Below are positions 28,340 to 37,431 of a stretch of DNA of 64,000 nucleotides, in pieces. The stretch is from positions 1 to 64,000 of the forward strand of contig CAZPAO010000004.1 in the NCBI GenBank assembly GCA_964584665.1, read 5' to 3'. The translations under genes and the position numbers were made by a program. The DNA comes from DASUBN01 sp964584665. Its GTDB lineage: Bacteria; Pseudomonadota; Gammaproteobacteria; Natronospirales; REEB76. Position 1 is the first letter of the stretch, and each line of letters starts with the position of its first letter. Under the pieces are notes generated by a model. That model was given only the letters and a program-made list of their open reading frames with translations. It was not told the DNA's origin and searched no databases.

Positions 28340-28485
28340 GCGGCGGTTTTCCCTCAGCCGGCCGTCCCTGCCGCCCCGGATGGGCCGAAAGGGCCTATTT
28401 CCAGGATATCAGCGGGCTGCCCGGCCGGAATTAGGATAAAATTCAAAGTCTTGTCTCCGATTCCGGAAGCGGGACTCACGAATCC
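28340..28485 (+). promoter_or_regulatory. Intergenic region before the fourth sulfotransferase
   Basis: This 146-base gap interrupts an otherwise overlapping gene string. It is locally A/T-richer near its end. GGATAAAAT, with TAAAAT at 28437-28442, is a candidate -10 about 45 bases upstream of the next ATG, without a clear -35. No terminator with a T-tract was found, so read-through from wzt is possible. Confidence 0.35.
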
Positions 28486-29406
28486 ATGGCCATGGCCGCC
28501 CATAACCCGATCGCTGCACCGGACCGGTCCACGGGCCCCGTGTTCGTGGTGGGGTCCTACCGTTCCGGTACCAGTATCTTCGGCTGGTGCCTGGGCCAGC
28601 ATCCCAACCTGGTGAACCTGCCGGAGACGAACTGGCTGGCGCGCCTGACGGTGGACCTGGACAACCTGTACCGCCTCGCGACGGTGAACGGCGACTATTC
28701 TCACCTGGGCCAGATCGGCACCTCGCGCGACGAGTTCTACCGCCTAATGGGCGAGGGCCTGCAGCACCTGATGGCGCCCACCAACGCCAAGCTGGTGGAG
28801 CAGACCGAGCTGCATCCCCGCGACGGCGTGCACACCCGCGGCTCGACCCGCGACCCGAAGCGGCGCTGGGTGGACGCGACGCCGGAGAACTCCCACTACG
28901 TGTATGGTCTGGCGAAGCTGTTCCCGGGCGCGCGCTTCATCCATCTGCTGCGCGACCCGGACGACGTGGCGCGTTCGCTGATGAAGTTCTCCCGGACCGG
29001 CGCCCAGGACTATGAGCACGACGATGCCTACCGGAACTGGACGCGCCTGACGCGCGCGGCGTTCATGGCCGAACGGGCGCTCGGCACCCAGCGCATGCTG
29101 CGGGTGCGCTATGCGGACCTCACCGCCACACCGGAGGCGGTGCTGCGCGGTGTCCTGACGTTCCTGGGCGAAGAGTATTCGGCGGCCTGCCTGAAGCCGC
29201 TCGCTCACAGCATGAACAGCTCCAAGGTGGTGCCCGGCGAGGTGCCGCTCGACACCTCCACCGAGGCGGCCTGCGAGGCGGGGCAGCTCTACCGCGAGGT
29301 GCTGGAGGCGCCGGGGCCGGAGGTGCAGGGCGAAGCCGCGGCCTACGCCGCGATCGAGCAGGCCTTCCTGCAGTATTGCCGTGACATGCAGCAGCGCGCC
29401 CCCTGA
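28486..29406 (+). CDS. PAPS-dependent sulfotransferase (4)
   Basis: Predicted sulfotransferase of 306 residues. The 5'-PSB loop is VVGSYRSGTS at 21-30, preceded by a short strand (GPVFVV). RWVDATPENSHYV near 126-138 resembles the substrate-side segment of Sulfotransfer_3 proteins, and the 3'-PB motif is FIHLLRDPDDVARSL near 150-164. YADLTATPEAVLRGVLTFLG near 207 is the usual late family motif. It sits 19 bases before the start of the fusion protein. The first codons (MAMAA) offer a second ATG at 28492. The function is probably glycan sulfation. Confidence 0.85.
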   Translation: MAMAAHNPIAAPDRSTGPVFVVGSYRSGTSIFGWCLGQHPNLVNLPETNWLARLTVDLDNLYRLATVNGDYSHLGQIGTSRDEFYRLMGEGLQHLMAPTNAKLVEQTELHPRDGVHTRGSTRDPKRRWVDATPENSHYVYGLAKLFPGARFIHLLRDPDDVARSLMKFSRTGAQDYEHDDAYRNWTRLTRAAFMAERALGTQRMLRVRYADLTATPEAVLRGVLTFLGEEYSAACLKPLAHSMNSSKVVPGEVPLDTSTEAACEAGQLYREVLEAPGPEVQGEAAAYAAIEQAFLQYCRDMQQRAP

Positions 29407-29425
29407 CGGGCCCGCGGAGAGAGAC

Positions 29426-32400
29426 ATGAGCAAGAAGATGTTGATGATCCTGGGCATGCACCGCAGCGGCACTTCCGTGCTGGCGGGCAGCTGCCGCCTG
29501 CTGGGCGCCGAGTTGGGCGACCGGCTGATGGCGGCGGGCCAGGACAACGTGATGGGCTTCTGGGAGCACGACGAGATCGTGTCCATCCACGACACCATCC
29601 TGGGCAAGCTCGGCTACGCCTGGGACGACGTGCGGGCGCTGCCGGACAAGTGGTGGAACTACGAGACCGTCCGCCCGGAGCGCGAGGCGCTGAAAGCGGT
29701 CCTGCTGCGGGACTTCGGCTCCTCCGAACTCGCCTGCGTGAAGGACCCGCGCCTGTGCCGGCTGCTGCCCCTGTGGCAAGAGATCCTGAAGGAGCTGGCC
29801 TGGCAGCCCTGCTATCTCATGGCGACGCGCGAGCCCGCCGAGATCATCGCCTCCCTGAAGGCCCGTAACGGTTTCCCGCCGGAGAAGTCGGCGCTGCTGA
29901 TGCTGCGTTACCTGCTGGACGCGGAGGCGGCGAGCCGCGGCGGCCCGCGCGCGGCGGTGGATTACGCGGCCATCCTCAAGGACTGGCGCGGTGTGATGAA
30001 GCCCGCCTGGGAGAAGCTGGGCCTGGCCTGGCCTGCCGATGCGGCCAAGGTGGAGAGCCAGGCCGCCGCCTTCGTGCACAAGGAGCTGCGCCACCACCAG
30101 AAGCCGGAGCTGATGCCCGGCGGCGAACTGGGCCGCATCACCCAGCAGGCCTATGAGAGCCTGAAAGCCGAAGCGCAGCCGGCGCAGATGCAGCAGCTGG
30201 CCAAGGACCTCGCGGGCCTGACCTCCGGTTTCGACCACATCCTCGCGTCCCTGTACGGGGAGCTGCATGCCCGCGACACGGCGCTCGCTGACAAGCAGCG
30301 GGAGCTGGAGGACAAGGCGCGGCTGGTGGAAGCCCGTGACCAGGAGATCAAGCACATCGCGGAGGAGCGCGGCCACCACGCGGGCCTGGCGGTGGCGCGC
30401 GCGCAGGAGCTGGAATGGCAGCGGGGGGAGCTGCGGGAGATGGCCCACCTCAAGTATGAGCTGCAGGCGCTCTACCATTCGACCTCGTGGCGCGTGACCG
30501 CGCCCTTGCGCGGCACCATGGTGCTGCTGCGCTCGATCCCCAAGGTCCGCTTCCTCAACGGCGGCATCCTCAGGCTCATCGCCCGCGACATCTATTACCG
30601 CATCCCCATGCCCATGCGCATGCGCATGGCGCTGCGCCGCCTGGCAGGCCGTAGTTCCCCAGGCAGTGCGGATTACAAGACCCGCGCGGTGCGCGGCGCC
30701 AAGGTGGACCCGCAGGCGCCGGCCGCGGTGTTGGCGCTGGCGGAAGGGACGTGGGCGCTGGAGATCCCGGCCGCGGACGCGCCGGAAGTCTCGGTGGTGA
30801 TCCCCGTCTACAACAACATCGCCCACACCCTGCATTGCCTGAAGTCCATCGCCGATGTCGGCGCGAAGACGCCCTACGAAGTGATCGTGGTGGACGACTG
30901 CTCGAAGGACGACACCCAGGCGGTGCTGGCGCGCTGCCGCGGCCTGCGCGTGGTGAAGAACGCCGAGAACCTGGGCTTCATCGGTGCCTGCAACGCCGGT
31001 GCCGCCACGGCCCGCGGCCGCTACGTGTATTTCCTGAACAACGACGTGCAGGTGCTGCCGGGCTGGCTGGACGAACTGCGCGCGACCTTCGACGAAGTGC
31101 CCGAGGCCGGGCTCGTGGGTTCGAAGCTGGTCTATCCGGATGGGCGCCTGCAGGAAGCCGGTGGCATCGTCTGGCGCGACGGCTCGGCCTGGAACTACGG
31201 CCGCTTCGATGACCCGGACAAGCCCGAGTACAACTACCGCCGCGACGTGGACTACTGCTCCGGCGCCAGCATCATGCTGCCGCTCCAGCTGTTCCGCGAA
31301 CTGGGCGGCTTCGACACGCACTACGCGCCGGCCTACTGCGAAGACACGGACATGGCCTTCCAGGTGAGGAAGCGCGGCCTGCGGGTGATCTACCAGCCGC
31401 TCTCCAGCATCGTGCACTACGAGGGCGTGAGTTCCGGCACCGACCTCGGCTCGGGCGTGAAGAAGTACCAGGTGGTGAACCTGAAGAAGCTGCATGAGCG
31501 CTGGAAGGACGTGCTGGCTTCGCATCGCCCCAACGGAATGATGCCGCTCCTGGAGAAGGACCGGGGCGTGACGCGCCGCATCCTGGTGGTGGACGCCAAC
31601 ACGCCGCGCCCCGACCATGACGCGGGTTCGCTGCTGAAGTTCTACCACCTGCGGCTGCTGCAGTCCCTGGGCTACAAGGTCACCTTCGTGCCGGACAACC
31701 TGCTGCACGACGGGGAGTACACCCGCGACCTGCAGCGCCTCGGCATCGAGTGCCTGTACGAGCCGCATTGCGTCTCGGTGGACCAGTTCATCGCGGCGCG
31801 GGCCACGGAGTTCCAGATCGCCATGCTGTGCCGGCCCTACGTGGCCATCCGCCACATGGATCACCTGAAGAAAGCGGCGCCGGGCCTGCGCATCGTCTAC
31901 GACACGGTGGACCTGCATTACCTGCGGGAGCGGCGCCAGGCGGCGGTGGAGAACAACCCGCTCATCGCCGAGCGCGCCGAGCGCACCCGCGCCGACGAGT
32001 TGAAACTGATCCGCGAGTCGGACGCCACCATCGTGGTGAGCCCGGTGGAGAAGGAACTCCTGGCCCAGGACGCGCCCCGCGCCAACGTGCACGTGGTGCA
32101 GCTCGTGATCCCGGAGGAGCCGGAAGGCCCCGGCTTCGGCGAGCGCCGCGACATCCTGTTCATCGGCGGCTACCAGCACAACCCCAACGTGGAGGCGGTG
32201 CTGTACTTCTGCCGCGAGGTGCTGCCGGCCCTGCGCCAGCGCATCCCGGACCTGCGTTTCCTGATCCTGGGCTCGCGCCCGCCGGCGGAGATACAGGAGC
32301 TGGCCTGCGACCACATCCAGGTGCTGGGCTTCCAGAAGGACCTCACGCCTTACTTCAACGCCTGCCGCCTGATGGTGGCGCCACTGCGCTTCGGTGCCGG

Positions 32401-32695
32401 CATCAAGGGCAAGCTCGGCACCAGCTTCAGCTTCGGCTTGCCGGTGGTGGCCACTTCCATCGCCGCCGAGGGCATGTACCTCACGGACGGGCGCGACGTG
32501 CTGATCGGCGACGATGCCAAGAGCTTCGCCGAGGCGGTGGTGCGCGCCTACACGGACCCGGAGCTGTGGCAGCGCCTGGCCCAGGGCGGCCGCCAGGTGG
32601 TGCGCGAGCGCTTCTCGCCCGATGTCATCCGCCGTGGCCTGGCGGAGGTGATCGCCTCCACCGAGAAGCGCGACGAGCTGAAGGCTGCCGGATGA
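29426..32695 (+). CDS. Tri-domain fusion: sulfotransferase, GT2 and GT-B glycosyltransferase
   Basis: This 1089-residue protein joins three predicted catalytic modules. Residues 1 to about 235 form a sulfotransferase domain with P-loop LGMHRSGTS (9-17) and ATREPAEIIASL (about 133-144). Residues 285-350 form a charged, probably coiled-coil linker ending in STSWRVTAPLR, a motif common ahead of surface-glycan transferases. Residues about 450-700 are a GT-A/GT2 domain (VSVVIPVYNN, VVDDCSKDDT, FLNNDVQ). Residues about 715-1080 are a GT-B domain (LFIGGYQHNPN, APLRFGAGIKGKLG). The ATG at 29426 has GGAGAGAG upstream. One polypeptide could add two sugars and sulfate the growing chain; that is inference from domains. 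Confidence 0.85.
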   Translation: MSKKMLMILGMHRSGTSVLAGSCRLLGAELGDRLMAAGQDNVMGFWEHDEIVSIHDTILGKLGYAWDDVRALPDKWWNYETVRPEREALKAVLLRDFGSSELACVKDPRLCRLLPLWQEILKELAWQPCYLMATREPAEIIASLKARNGFPPEKSALLMLRYLLDAEAASRGGPRAAVDYAAILKDWRGVMKPAWEKLGLAWPADAAKVESQAAAFVHKELRHHQKPELMPGGELGRITQQAYESLKAEAQPAQMQQLAKDLAGLTSGFDHILASLYGELHARDTALADKQRELEDKARLVEARDQEIKHIAEERGHHAGLAVARAQELEWQRGELREMAHLKYELQALYHSTSWRVTAPLRGTMVLLRSIPKVRFLNGGILRLIARDIYYRIPMPMRMRMALRRLAGRSSPGSADYKTRAVRGAKVDPQAPAAVLALAEGTWALEIPAADAPEVSVVIPVYNNIAHTLHCLKSIADVGAKTPYEVIVVDDCSKDDTQAVLARCRGLRVVKNAENLGFIGACNAGAATARGRYVYFLNNDVQVLPGWLDELRATFDEVPEAGLVGSKLVYPDGRLQEAGGIVWRDGSAWNYGRFDDPDKPEYNYRRDVDYCSGASIMLPLQLFRELGGFDTHYAPAYCEDTDMAFQVRKRGLRVIYQPLSSIVHYEGVSSGTDLGSGVKKYQVVNLKKLHERWKDVLASHRPNGMMPLLEKDRGVTRRILVVDANTPRPDHDAGSLLKFYHLRLLQSLGYKVTFVPDNLLHDGEYTRDLQRLGIECLYEPHCVSVDQFIAARATEFQIAMLCRPYVAIRHMDHLKKAAPGLRIVYDTVDLHYLRERRQAAVENNPLIAERAERTRADELKLIRESDATIVVSPVEKELLAQDAPRANVHVVQLVIPEEPEGPGFGERRDILFIGGYQHNPNVEAVLYFCREVLPALRQRIPDLRFLILGSRPPAEIQELACDHIQVLGFQKDLTPYFNACRLMVAPLRFGAGIKGKLGTSFSFGLPVVATSIAAEGMYLTDGRDVLIGDDAKSFAEAVVRAYTDPELWQRLAQGGRQVVRERFSPDVIRRGLAEVIASTEKRDELKAAG

Positions 32696-32714
32696 GCCGG
32701 CGCGGACCTGCTGC

Positions 32715-33590
32715 GTGACGACCACGGGCGTCACCGCGATCACGGTGAACTACAACGCGGGCCCGCTGCTGCAGGGCCTGGTCGAATCGCTGGCCGGGCA
32801 GCAGGGTTTGCTGCGCACGGTGGTGGTGGACAACGCCTCCCATGACGGCAGCCTCGATTTCCTGGCTGCCGGGCCGCATCCGCAGGTGACCCTGGTGCGC
32901 AACCCCGCGAACCGGGGTTTCGGCGCCGCCTGCAACCAGGGCGCGGCTTCCGCCGCGGGCCGCTATCTCCTCTTCATCAACCCGGACTGCCGCATGCCTG
33001 CGGGCGCGCTGGCGCGCATGGTGGCACTCATGGAAGCGCACCCGGAAGCGGGCGTGCTGGGCCCCCTGGTGCTGAACAGCGACGGCAGCGAGCAGCGCGG
33101 TTGCCGCCGGTATCTGCCGGATCCGAAGCGCGCGCTCATGCGCGTGCTGAAGCTCGACCGTCCCGCCGCCGACGGCAAGGTGGCGGGCTTCGATCTCACC
33201 GGCACGCCGCTGCCCGCGCAGGCGGTGCCGGTGGAGGCCATATCCGGCGCCTGCCTGATGATCCGGCGCGAGCTGTTCGAGCAGTTGCGGGGCTGGGACG
33301 AGGGCTATTTCCTGCACTGCGAGGACCTGGATCTCTGCATGCGCGTGCAGCAGGCGGGTGCCGCGGTGCTGTTCATGCCGGACGTGAGCGTGAGCCACGT
33401 GCAGGGCGTCTCCAGCCGCGGCCGGCCCGTGTTCGTGCTCTGGCACAAGCACCGGGGCATGTGGCGCTATTACTCCAAGTTCCTGCGGCGCAAGAGCCCG
33501 TTCTGGCTTACGCCGCTGGTGGCCTTCGGCATCGCCGCGCGTTTCCTGCTGCTCATGCCCGTTGCCTGGCTCTCACGCCGGCGCGCCTGA
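32715..33590 (+). CDS. GT2 glycosyltransferase, WbbL-like (putative rhamnosyltransferase)
   Basis: Predicted cytosolic or membrane-associated glycosyltransferase of 291 residues with a GT-A fold. The nucleotide-binding strand is AITVNYNAG at about 8-16, VVDNASHDGS is near 37-46 and the metal site is FINPDC near 88-93. EAISGACLMIRRELF and FLHCEDLDLCMRV near 180-220 are typical of WbbL-type dTDP-rhamnosyl transferases. A hydrophobic C-terminus (WLTPLVAFGIAARFLLLM) may anchor it to the membrane. The start is GTG 32715. With rmlABCD in the same operon, a rhamnosyl donor is reasonable but unproven. Confidence 0.85.
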   Translation: MTTTGVTAITVNYNAGPLLQGLVESLAGQQGLLRTVVVDNASHDGSLDFLAAGPHPQVTLVRNPANRGFGAACNQGAASAAGRYLLFINPDCRMPAGALARMVALMEAHPEAGVLGPLVLNSDGSEQRGCRRYLPDPKRALMRVLKLDRPAADGKVAGFDLTGTPLPAQAVPVEAISGACLMIRRELFEQLRGWDEGYFLHCEDLDLCMRVQQAGAAVLFMPDVSVSHVQGVSSRGRPVFVLWHKHRGMWRYYSKFLRRKSPFWLTPLVAFGIAARFLLLMPVAWLSRRRA

Positions 33591-33592
33591 AC

Positions 33593-34426
33593 ATGCGCGT
33601 GCTGGTGACGGGTGGCAGCAGCGTGGTGGGGGATTACCTCCTGCCGCGGCTCGCCGCGGCGGGGCATGAGGTCACGGTCATCAGCCGCGGCGCCGCGCGA
33701 TCCGGCACAGCGCGCTGGCTGCAGCTGGACGCGGCGCGACAGCCGGTCTGGGATGCCTCGCTCGCGGATACCCAGGCCCTGATCCACCTCGCGCCTCTCA
33801 CCCTGCTGGCGAAGCTGCTGCCCCAGGCACCGGCGGCGCTGCAGCGCGTCGTCGCCATCGGCACCACCAGCGTCTACACCAAGGTGGAGTCCGCTGCGGC
33901 CAAGGACCGGGAGCTGGTGCGCCAGCAACGGGCGGCGGAGGAGGGCCTGGCGGCCTTCGGCGCAGCCCGCGGCGTCGGTTACACGCTGCTCCGCCCGACA
34001 CTGGTCTACGACGGGCGCCGCGACAAGAACATCGCGCGCATCGCGGCGATGGTGCGCCGCTTCGGTTTCTTCCCGGTGGCGGCGCCTGGGCACGGCCTGC
34101 GCCAACCGCTGCACGCCGACGATCTCGCCGCGGCCTGTGTCGCCGCGCTCGATGCCCGCACCTCGCAGGCTTATGAACTGGCCGGAGGCGAGACCCTGAG
34201 TTACCGGGCCATGCTGGAGCGCATCTTCCGCTCCCTCGGCAAGTCGCCGCGGGTGCTGCCGCTGCCGCTCGTGTTGTATCGGGTCGCCATCGCTGCGGCG
34301 CGGGTGTTGCCGCGCTACCGCGGACTCACGCCGGAAGTGGCGGATCGCATGAACCAGGACATGGTGTTCGACTACAGCGCAGCGTCCCGCGACCTCGGGT
34401 TCAAGCCGCGGGGTTTCATGCCGTGA
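33593..34426 (+). CDS. NAD(P)-dependent SDR-family sugar epimerase/reductase, WbpV position
   Basis: This 277-residue protein, from an ATG two bases after the previous stop, has a Rossmann loop VTGGSSVVGDYL at 5-16 and the LLRPTLVYDGRRDKNI segment of extended SDRs. Its position before a WbpL-like transferase and WbpM reproduces the wbpV-wbpL-wbpM order of Pseudomonas O-antigen loci, where WbpV reduces the 4-keto product of WbpM. The canonical catalytic Tyr-xxx-Lys is not evident: the expected region reads KDRELVRQQRAAEEG. It may therefore be an atypical reductase, a binding protein or a misassigned family member. The stop overlaps the next start (GTGATG). Confidence 0.65.
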   Translation: MRVLVTGGSSVVGDYLLPRLAAAGHEVTVISRGAARSGTARWLQLDAARQPVWDASLADTQALIHLAPLTLLAKLLPQAPAALQRVVAIGTTSVYTKVESAAAKDRELVRQQRAAEEGLAAFGAARGVGYTLLRPTLVYDGRRDKNIARIAAMVRRFGFFPVAAPGHGLRQPLHADDLAAACVAALDARTSQAYELAGGETLSYRAMLERIFRSLGKSPRVLPLPLVLYRVAIAAARVLPRYRGLTPEVADRMNQDMVFDYSAASRDLGFKPRGFMP

Positions 34427-35439
34427 TGTTCTACTTGACCCTCGCGTTCCTGGTGAGCCTGCTGGTGACGGCCGCGCTCAGCCGCTACCGCGGGCGCTAC
34501 GCGCTGCTGGACCATCCCAACACACGCTCGCTGCACGCGGGCGCGCGTCCGCGCTCCGGCGGCCTCGGCATCCTGGCCGGGCTCGTCTGCGGTTTCGCCC
34601 TCTCGGGCTTGTGGCCGGCATTGTCGCAAGCCGGCTGGGCGGCTCTGCTGCTGGTGGCGGCGGTCTCCTTCGCGGACGACATCAAGCACCGCCCCGCCTG
34701 GTTGCGCCTCACGGTGCATCTTGCAGCGGCGGCCATGTTTGCGTGGGCAAGCGGTTACGCGCTCGCCGATCTCAAGTTTTTACCGGGTCTAACCCTCGAA
34801 GCGCCGGGCTGGCTGCTGATGGGATTCAGCGTGCTGCTCACGGCCTGGTTCATCAACCTCTACAACTTCATGGATGGCATGGACGGCCTCGCCGGCGGCA
34901 TGGCGGTGATCGGCTTCGGCAGCTTCGCGCTCTTGGGCTGGCTTGCGCACGCTCCTGTCTATGCTTTCTCCGCGGCCTTGGTCGCGCTCTCGGCGGCGGG
35001 CTTCCTGGTGTTCAACTTCCCCCCGGCGCGCATCTTCATGGGCGACGTGGGTTCCGGGAGTCTGGGCTTACTGGCGGCGGCGTTCATCCTCTGGGCGGAC
35101 CGATACGGCATCTTCCCCCTGTGGCTGGGGCTGCTGGTGTTCTCGCCCTTCCTGGTGGATGCCACCTGGACCGTGGTCCGGCGCGCCCTGCAGGGGAAGA
35201 AGCCCTGGGAGGCCCACCGGGAGCATTTCTATCAGCGCCTGGTGGGGCTGGGCTGGACCCACCGGCGTACGACACTTTGTGCCTACGCGCTTATGTTAAA
35301 ATGTAGCTTGCTTGCGGTGCTCTGCTTTTGTATCACTGCAAGTGCGGTCAGGGGGATCGCGATAGGGTTGGCGGCTCTCGCCTACGGTGCGCTGATCGCG
35401 TACGTGAACGCGCTCGAACACCGGCGCAGGCCGAAGTAG
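34426..35439 (+). CDS. wbpL: Undecaprenyl-phosphate sugar-1-phosphate transferase, WecA/WbpL family
   Basis: Polytopic inner-membrane initiator of glycan synthesis that transfers HexNAc-1-phosphate from a UDP-sugar to undecaprenyl phosphate. The protein is 337 residues from ATG 34426; a GTG one codon earlier is possible. About ten hydrophobic segments are present. The Mg2+ motif is SFADDIKHRP near 84-93, NLYNFMDGMDGLAG is near 145-158, FMGDVGSGSLG is near 205-215 and the cytosolic REHFYQRL motif is near 265-272. The overall look is of the WbpL branch, which uses UDP-FucNAc or UDP-QuiNAc, consistent with the WbpM gene 14 bases downstream. Confidence 0.88.
   Translation: MFYLTLAFLVSLLVTAALSRYRGRYALLDHPNTRSLHAGARPRSGGLGILAGLVCGFALSGLWPALSQAGWAALLLVAAVSFADDIKHRPAWLRLTVHLAAAAMFAWASGYALADLKFLPGLTLEAPGWLLMGFSVLLTAWFINLYNFMDGMDGLAGGMAVIGFGSFALLGWLAHAPVYAFSAALVALSAAGFLVFNFPPARIFMGDVGSGSLGLLAAAFILWADRYGIFPLWLGLLVFSPFLVDATWTVVRRALQGKKPWEAHREHFYQRLVGLGWTHRRTTLCAYALMLKCSLLAVLCFCITASAVRGIAIGLAALAYGALIAYVNALEHRRRPK
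35294..35302 (+). promoter_or_regulatory. Possible internal extended -10 promoter upstream of wbpM
   Basis: TGTTAAAAT is an extended -10 (TGnTAAAAT) in a locally A/T-rich stretch (about 35280-35350) at the end of the WecA-like gene, some 150 bases upstream of wbpM. No -35 at the correct spacing was seen, and the bases also encode protein (Met-Leu-Lys-Cys), so this is only a candidate. Confidence 0.25.
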
Positions 35440-35453
35440 AGGAAATGCAGTAG

Positions 35454-37346
35454 ATGGATGCCAGACGCGAGGGGTGGTTGCTGTTGCGCAGCCGGTGGAC
35501 CGTGTTCCTCCACGATCTGCTGTGGATACCGCTGGCCGTGCTGCTCGCCTATTGGGTCCGCTTCAACCTCACCCCCATCCCTCATCTGTATTTCAGCGGC
35601 ATGCTGCTGGTCATGGCGCTGGCGCTGCCGATCCACGCGGTGACGCTGTGGATGTTCGGTTGCTACCGCGGCATCTGGCGCTACGCCTCCATCCCTGACC
35701 TGATCCGCATCCTCAAGGCCGTGACCCTGGGCGCCCTCGCGACGCTGCTGGGTGCCTTCCTGTTCGAGCGCCTCGAGGGCGTGCCGCGCTCGGTGCTGCT
35801 GCTCTATCCCATCCTGCTCGCCATCGGCCTCGGCAGCAGCCGCATCCTCTACCGCGTGTTCAAGGACCAGTGGGGCAACTTTGGCGATGACGCCACGGCG
35901 CGTGCGCTGATCGTGGGCGCCGGCCGCGCCGGCGAACTCCTGATCCGCGACCTGCGCCGCCACGGCCCGTTCCTGCCGGTGGGCCTGGTCGATGACGCCC
36001 CCGGCAAGCAGGGGCACGAGGTGCAGGGCGTGCGCGTGCGCGGCCGTCTCGATGACATCGCCAAGCTGGTGCGCGCCTACGACGTGGACATCGTGCTCAT
36101 CGCCATGCCCTCGGCTTCGCGCCAGACCATGGACCGGGTGGTACAGGTGTGCAACGAGGTCAAGGTGCCGTGCCGCACGCTGCCTTCGCTCACGGAACTC
36201 GCCGACGGCCGTGTCGAGGTCTCGCGCCTGCGTCCCGTCACCGTCGAGGACCTCTTGGGCCGCGACCCGGTGGTGCTGGATTCCCGCGCCATCTCCGATT
36301 TCCTGCGCGGCAAGCGCGTGCTGGTGACGGGCGGCGGCGGTTCAATCGGCGCCGAGCTTTGCCGCCAGATCAGCCGCCACGATCCGGCGCTGCTGGTCAT
36401 CATGGACAACAGCGAATACAACCTCTACAGCATCGACCACGAGCTGGCCGCCTTGGCGCCCGCCCTGGTGTTCACCAGCGCGCTCGGCAACGTGCAGGAC
36501 GCCAATGCGGTGGAGGCGCTGTTCGCCCAGGTGAAACCCGAGGTCATCTTCCACGCGGCCGCCTACAAGCACGTGCCCATCGTCGAGGAGAACGTCGCCG
36601 AGGGCATCCGCAACAACATCTTCGGCACCCGTGTGGTGGCCGATGCGGCGCTGCGCCATGGCGTGGACAAGTTTGTGCTGATCTCCACCGACAAGACGGT
36701 GAACCCCACCAACGTGATGGGCACCACCAAACGCGTGGCCGAACTCTACTGCCAGGCCCTGAACCGCGACGCCGGCACCCACTTCATCACCACCCGGTTC
36801 GGCAACGTGCTGGCCTCCAACGGCTCGGTGGTGCCGCTGTTCGAGCGGCAGATCGCCGCCGGTGGTCCGGTGACCGTGACGGACCCGGACATCACCCGTT
36901 ACTTCATGACCATCCACGAGGCCGCGAGCCTGATCCTCCAGGCCGGCGCCATCGGCCGCGGCGGCGAGATCTTCGTGCTGGACATGGGCGAGCCTGTGCG
37001 CATCCGCGACCTGGCCGAGAAGCTCATCCAGCTCTCGGGCCTGCGCCCCCACCAGGACATCCAGATCGTGTACACGGGCCTCAGGCCCGGAGAGAAGATG
37101 CACGAGGAGCTCTTCTATACCCGCGAGGAACTGAAGGGCACCACCCATCCGAAGCTGCTGCTGGCCAACGCGGTGCCGGCCATGCTCGCCACGCTGGGCG
37201 CCGGCATCGACAGCCTGCAGGCGGTGGTAGCGGACCCGGAACGGGCCAAGGCCCATCTGCGCGCGCTGGTGCCGGAGTTCACGCCCCAGGCTGAGAGCGC
37301 GGAGAGCGGCCCGGGGCGCGTGGCCCTGCGTCTCGTCAAATCGTGA
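35454..37346 (+). CDS. wbpM: UDP-GlcNAc 4,6-dehydratase, WbpM/FlaA1 family
   Basis: Membrane-anchored nucleotide-sugar dehydratase of 630 residues that makes UDP-4-keto-6-deoxy-hexosamines, precursors of QuiNAc, FucNAc and bacillosamine. Four N-terminal membrane segments (about 15-125) are followed by a CoA-binding-like Rossmann domain (ALIVGAGRAGELL near 153) and the catalytic SDR domain from about 290 (VTGGGGSIGAE, then FHAAAYKHVP near 365). The active-site region reads ISTDKTVNPTNVMGTTK, in which Met replaces the usual SDR tyrosine, as known for WbpM. It is the last gene before a short gap leading to manB, and it supplies the WbpL-like initiator. Confidence 0.94.
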   Translation: MDARREGWLLLRSRWTVFLHDLLWIPLAVLLAYWVRFNLTPIPHLYFSGMLLVMALALPIHAVTLWMFGCYRGIWRYASIPDLIRILKAVTLGALATLLGAFLFERLEGVPRSVLLLYPILLAIGLGSSRILYRVFKDQWGNFGDDATARALIVGAGRAGELLIRDLRRHGPFLPVGLVDDAPGKQGHEVQGVRVRGRLDDIAKLVRAYDVDIVLIAMPSASRQTMDRVVQVCNEVKVPCRTLPSLTELADGRVEVSRLRPVTVEDLLGRDPVVLDSRAISDFLRGKRVLVTGGGGSIGAELCRQISRHDPALLVIMDNSEYNLYSIDHELAALAPALVFTSALGNVQDANAVEALFAQVKPEVIFHAAAYKHVPIVEENVAEGIRNNIFGTRVVADAALRHGVDKFVLISTDKTVNPTNVMGTTKRVAELYCQALNRDAGTHFITTRFGNVLASNGSVVPLFERQIAAGGPVTVTDPDITRYFMTIHEAASLILQAGAIGRGGEIFVLDMGEPVRIRDLAEKLIQLSGLRPHQDIQIVYTGLRPGEKMHEELFYTREELKGTTHPKLLLANAVPAMLATLGAGIDSLQAVVADPERAKAHLRALVPEFTPQAESAESGPGRVALRLVKS

Positions 37347-37431
37347 GCCGGCGGCCGGCCGGTCTATAATCCGTCTCCCCAATCCGAAGCCATCGAACCC
37401 GGCGCCGGGCCCCGGCCGCGCCTCCTAATAT
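37347..37431 (+). promoter_or_regulatory. Candidate promoter for the manB-manC-miaB genes
   Basis: TATAAT at 37365-37370 is a perfect -10 hexamer; TCGTGA near 37341 would be a poor -35. A GC-rich segment with the self-complementary GGCGCCGGGCC follows, then TAATATATGACA, whose ATG (37432) starts manB. No clear purine-rich ribosome-binding site is visible there. Confidence 0.4.

Noticed and set aside
29120..32743. Very long open frame on the minus strand, opposite the fusion protein
   Set aside because: It mirrors a well-supported coding gene, is rich in His, Gln, Arg and Ala as expected for the reverse frame of GC-rich coding DNA, and shows no domain motif.
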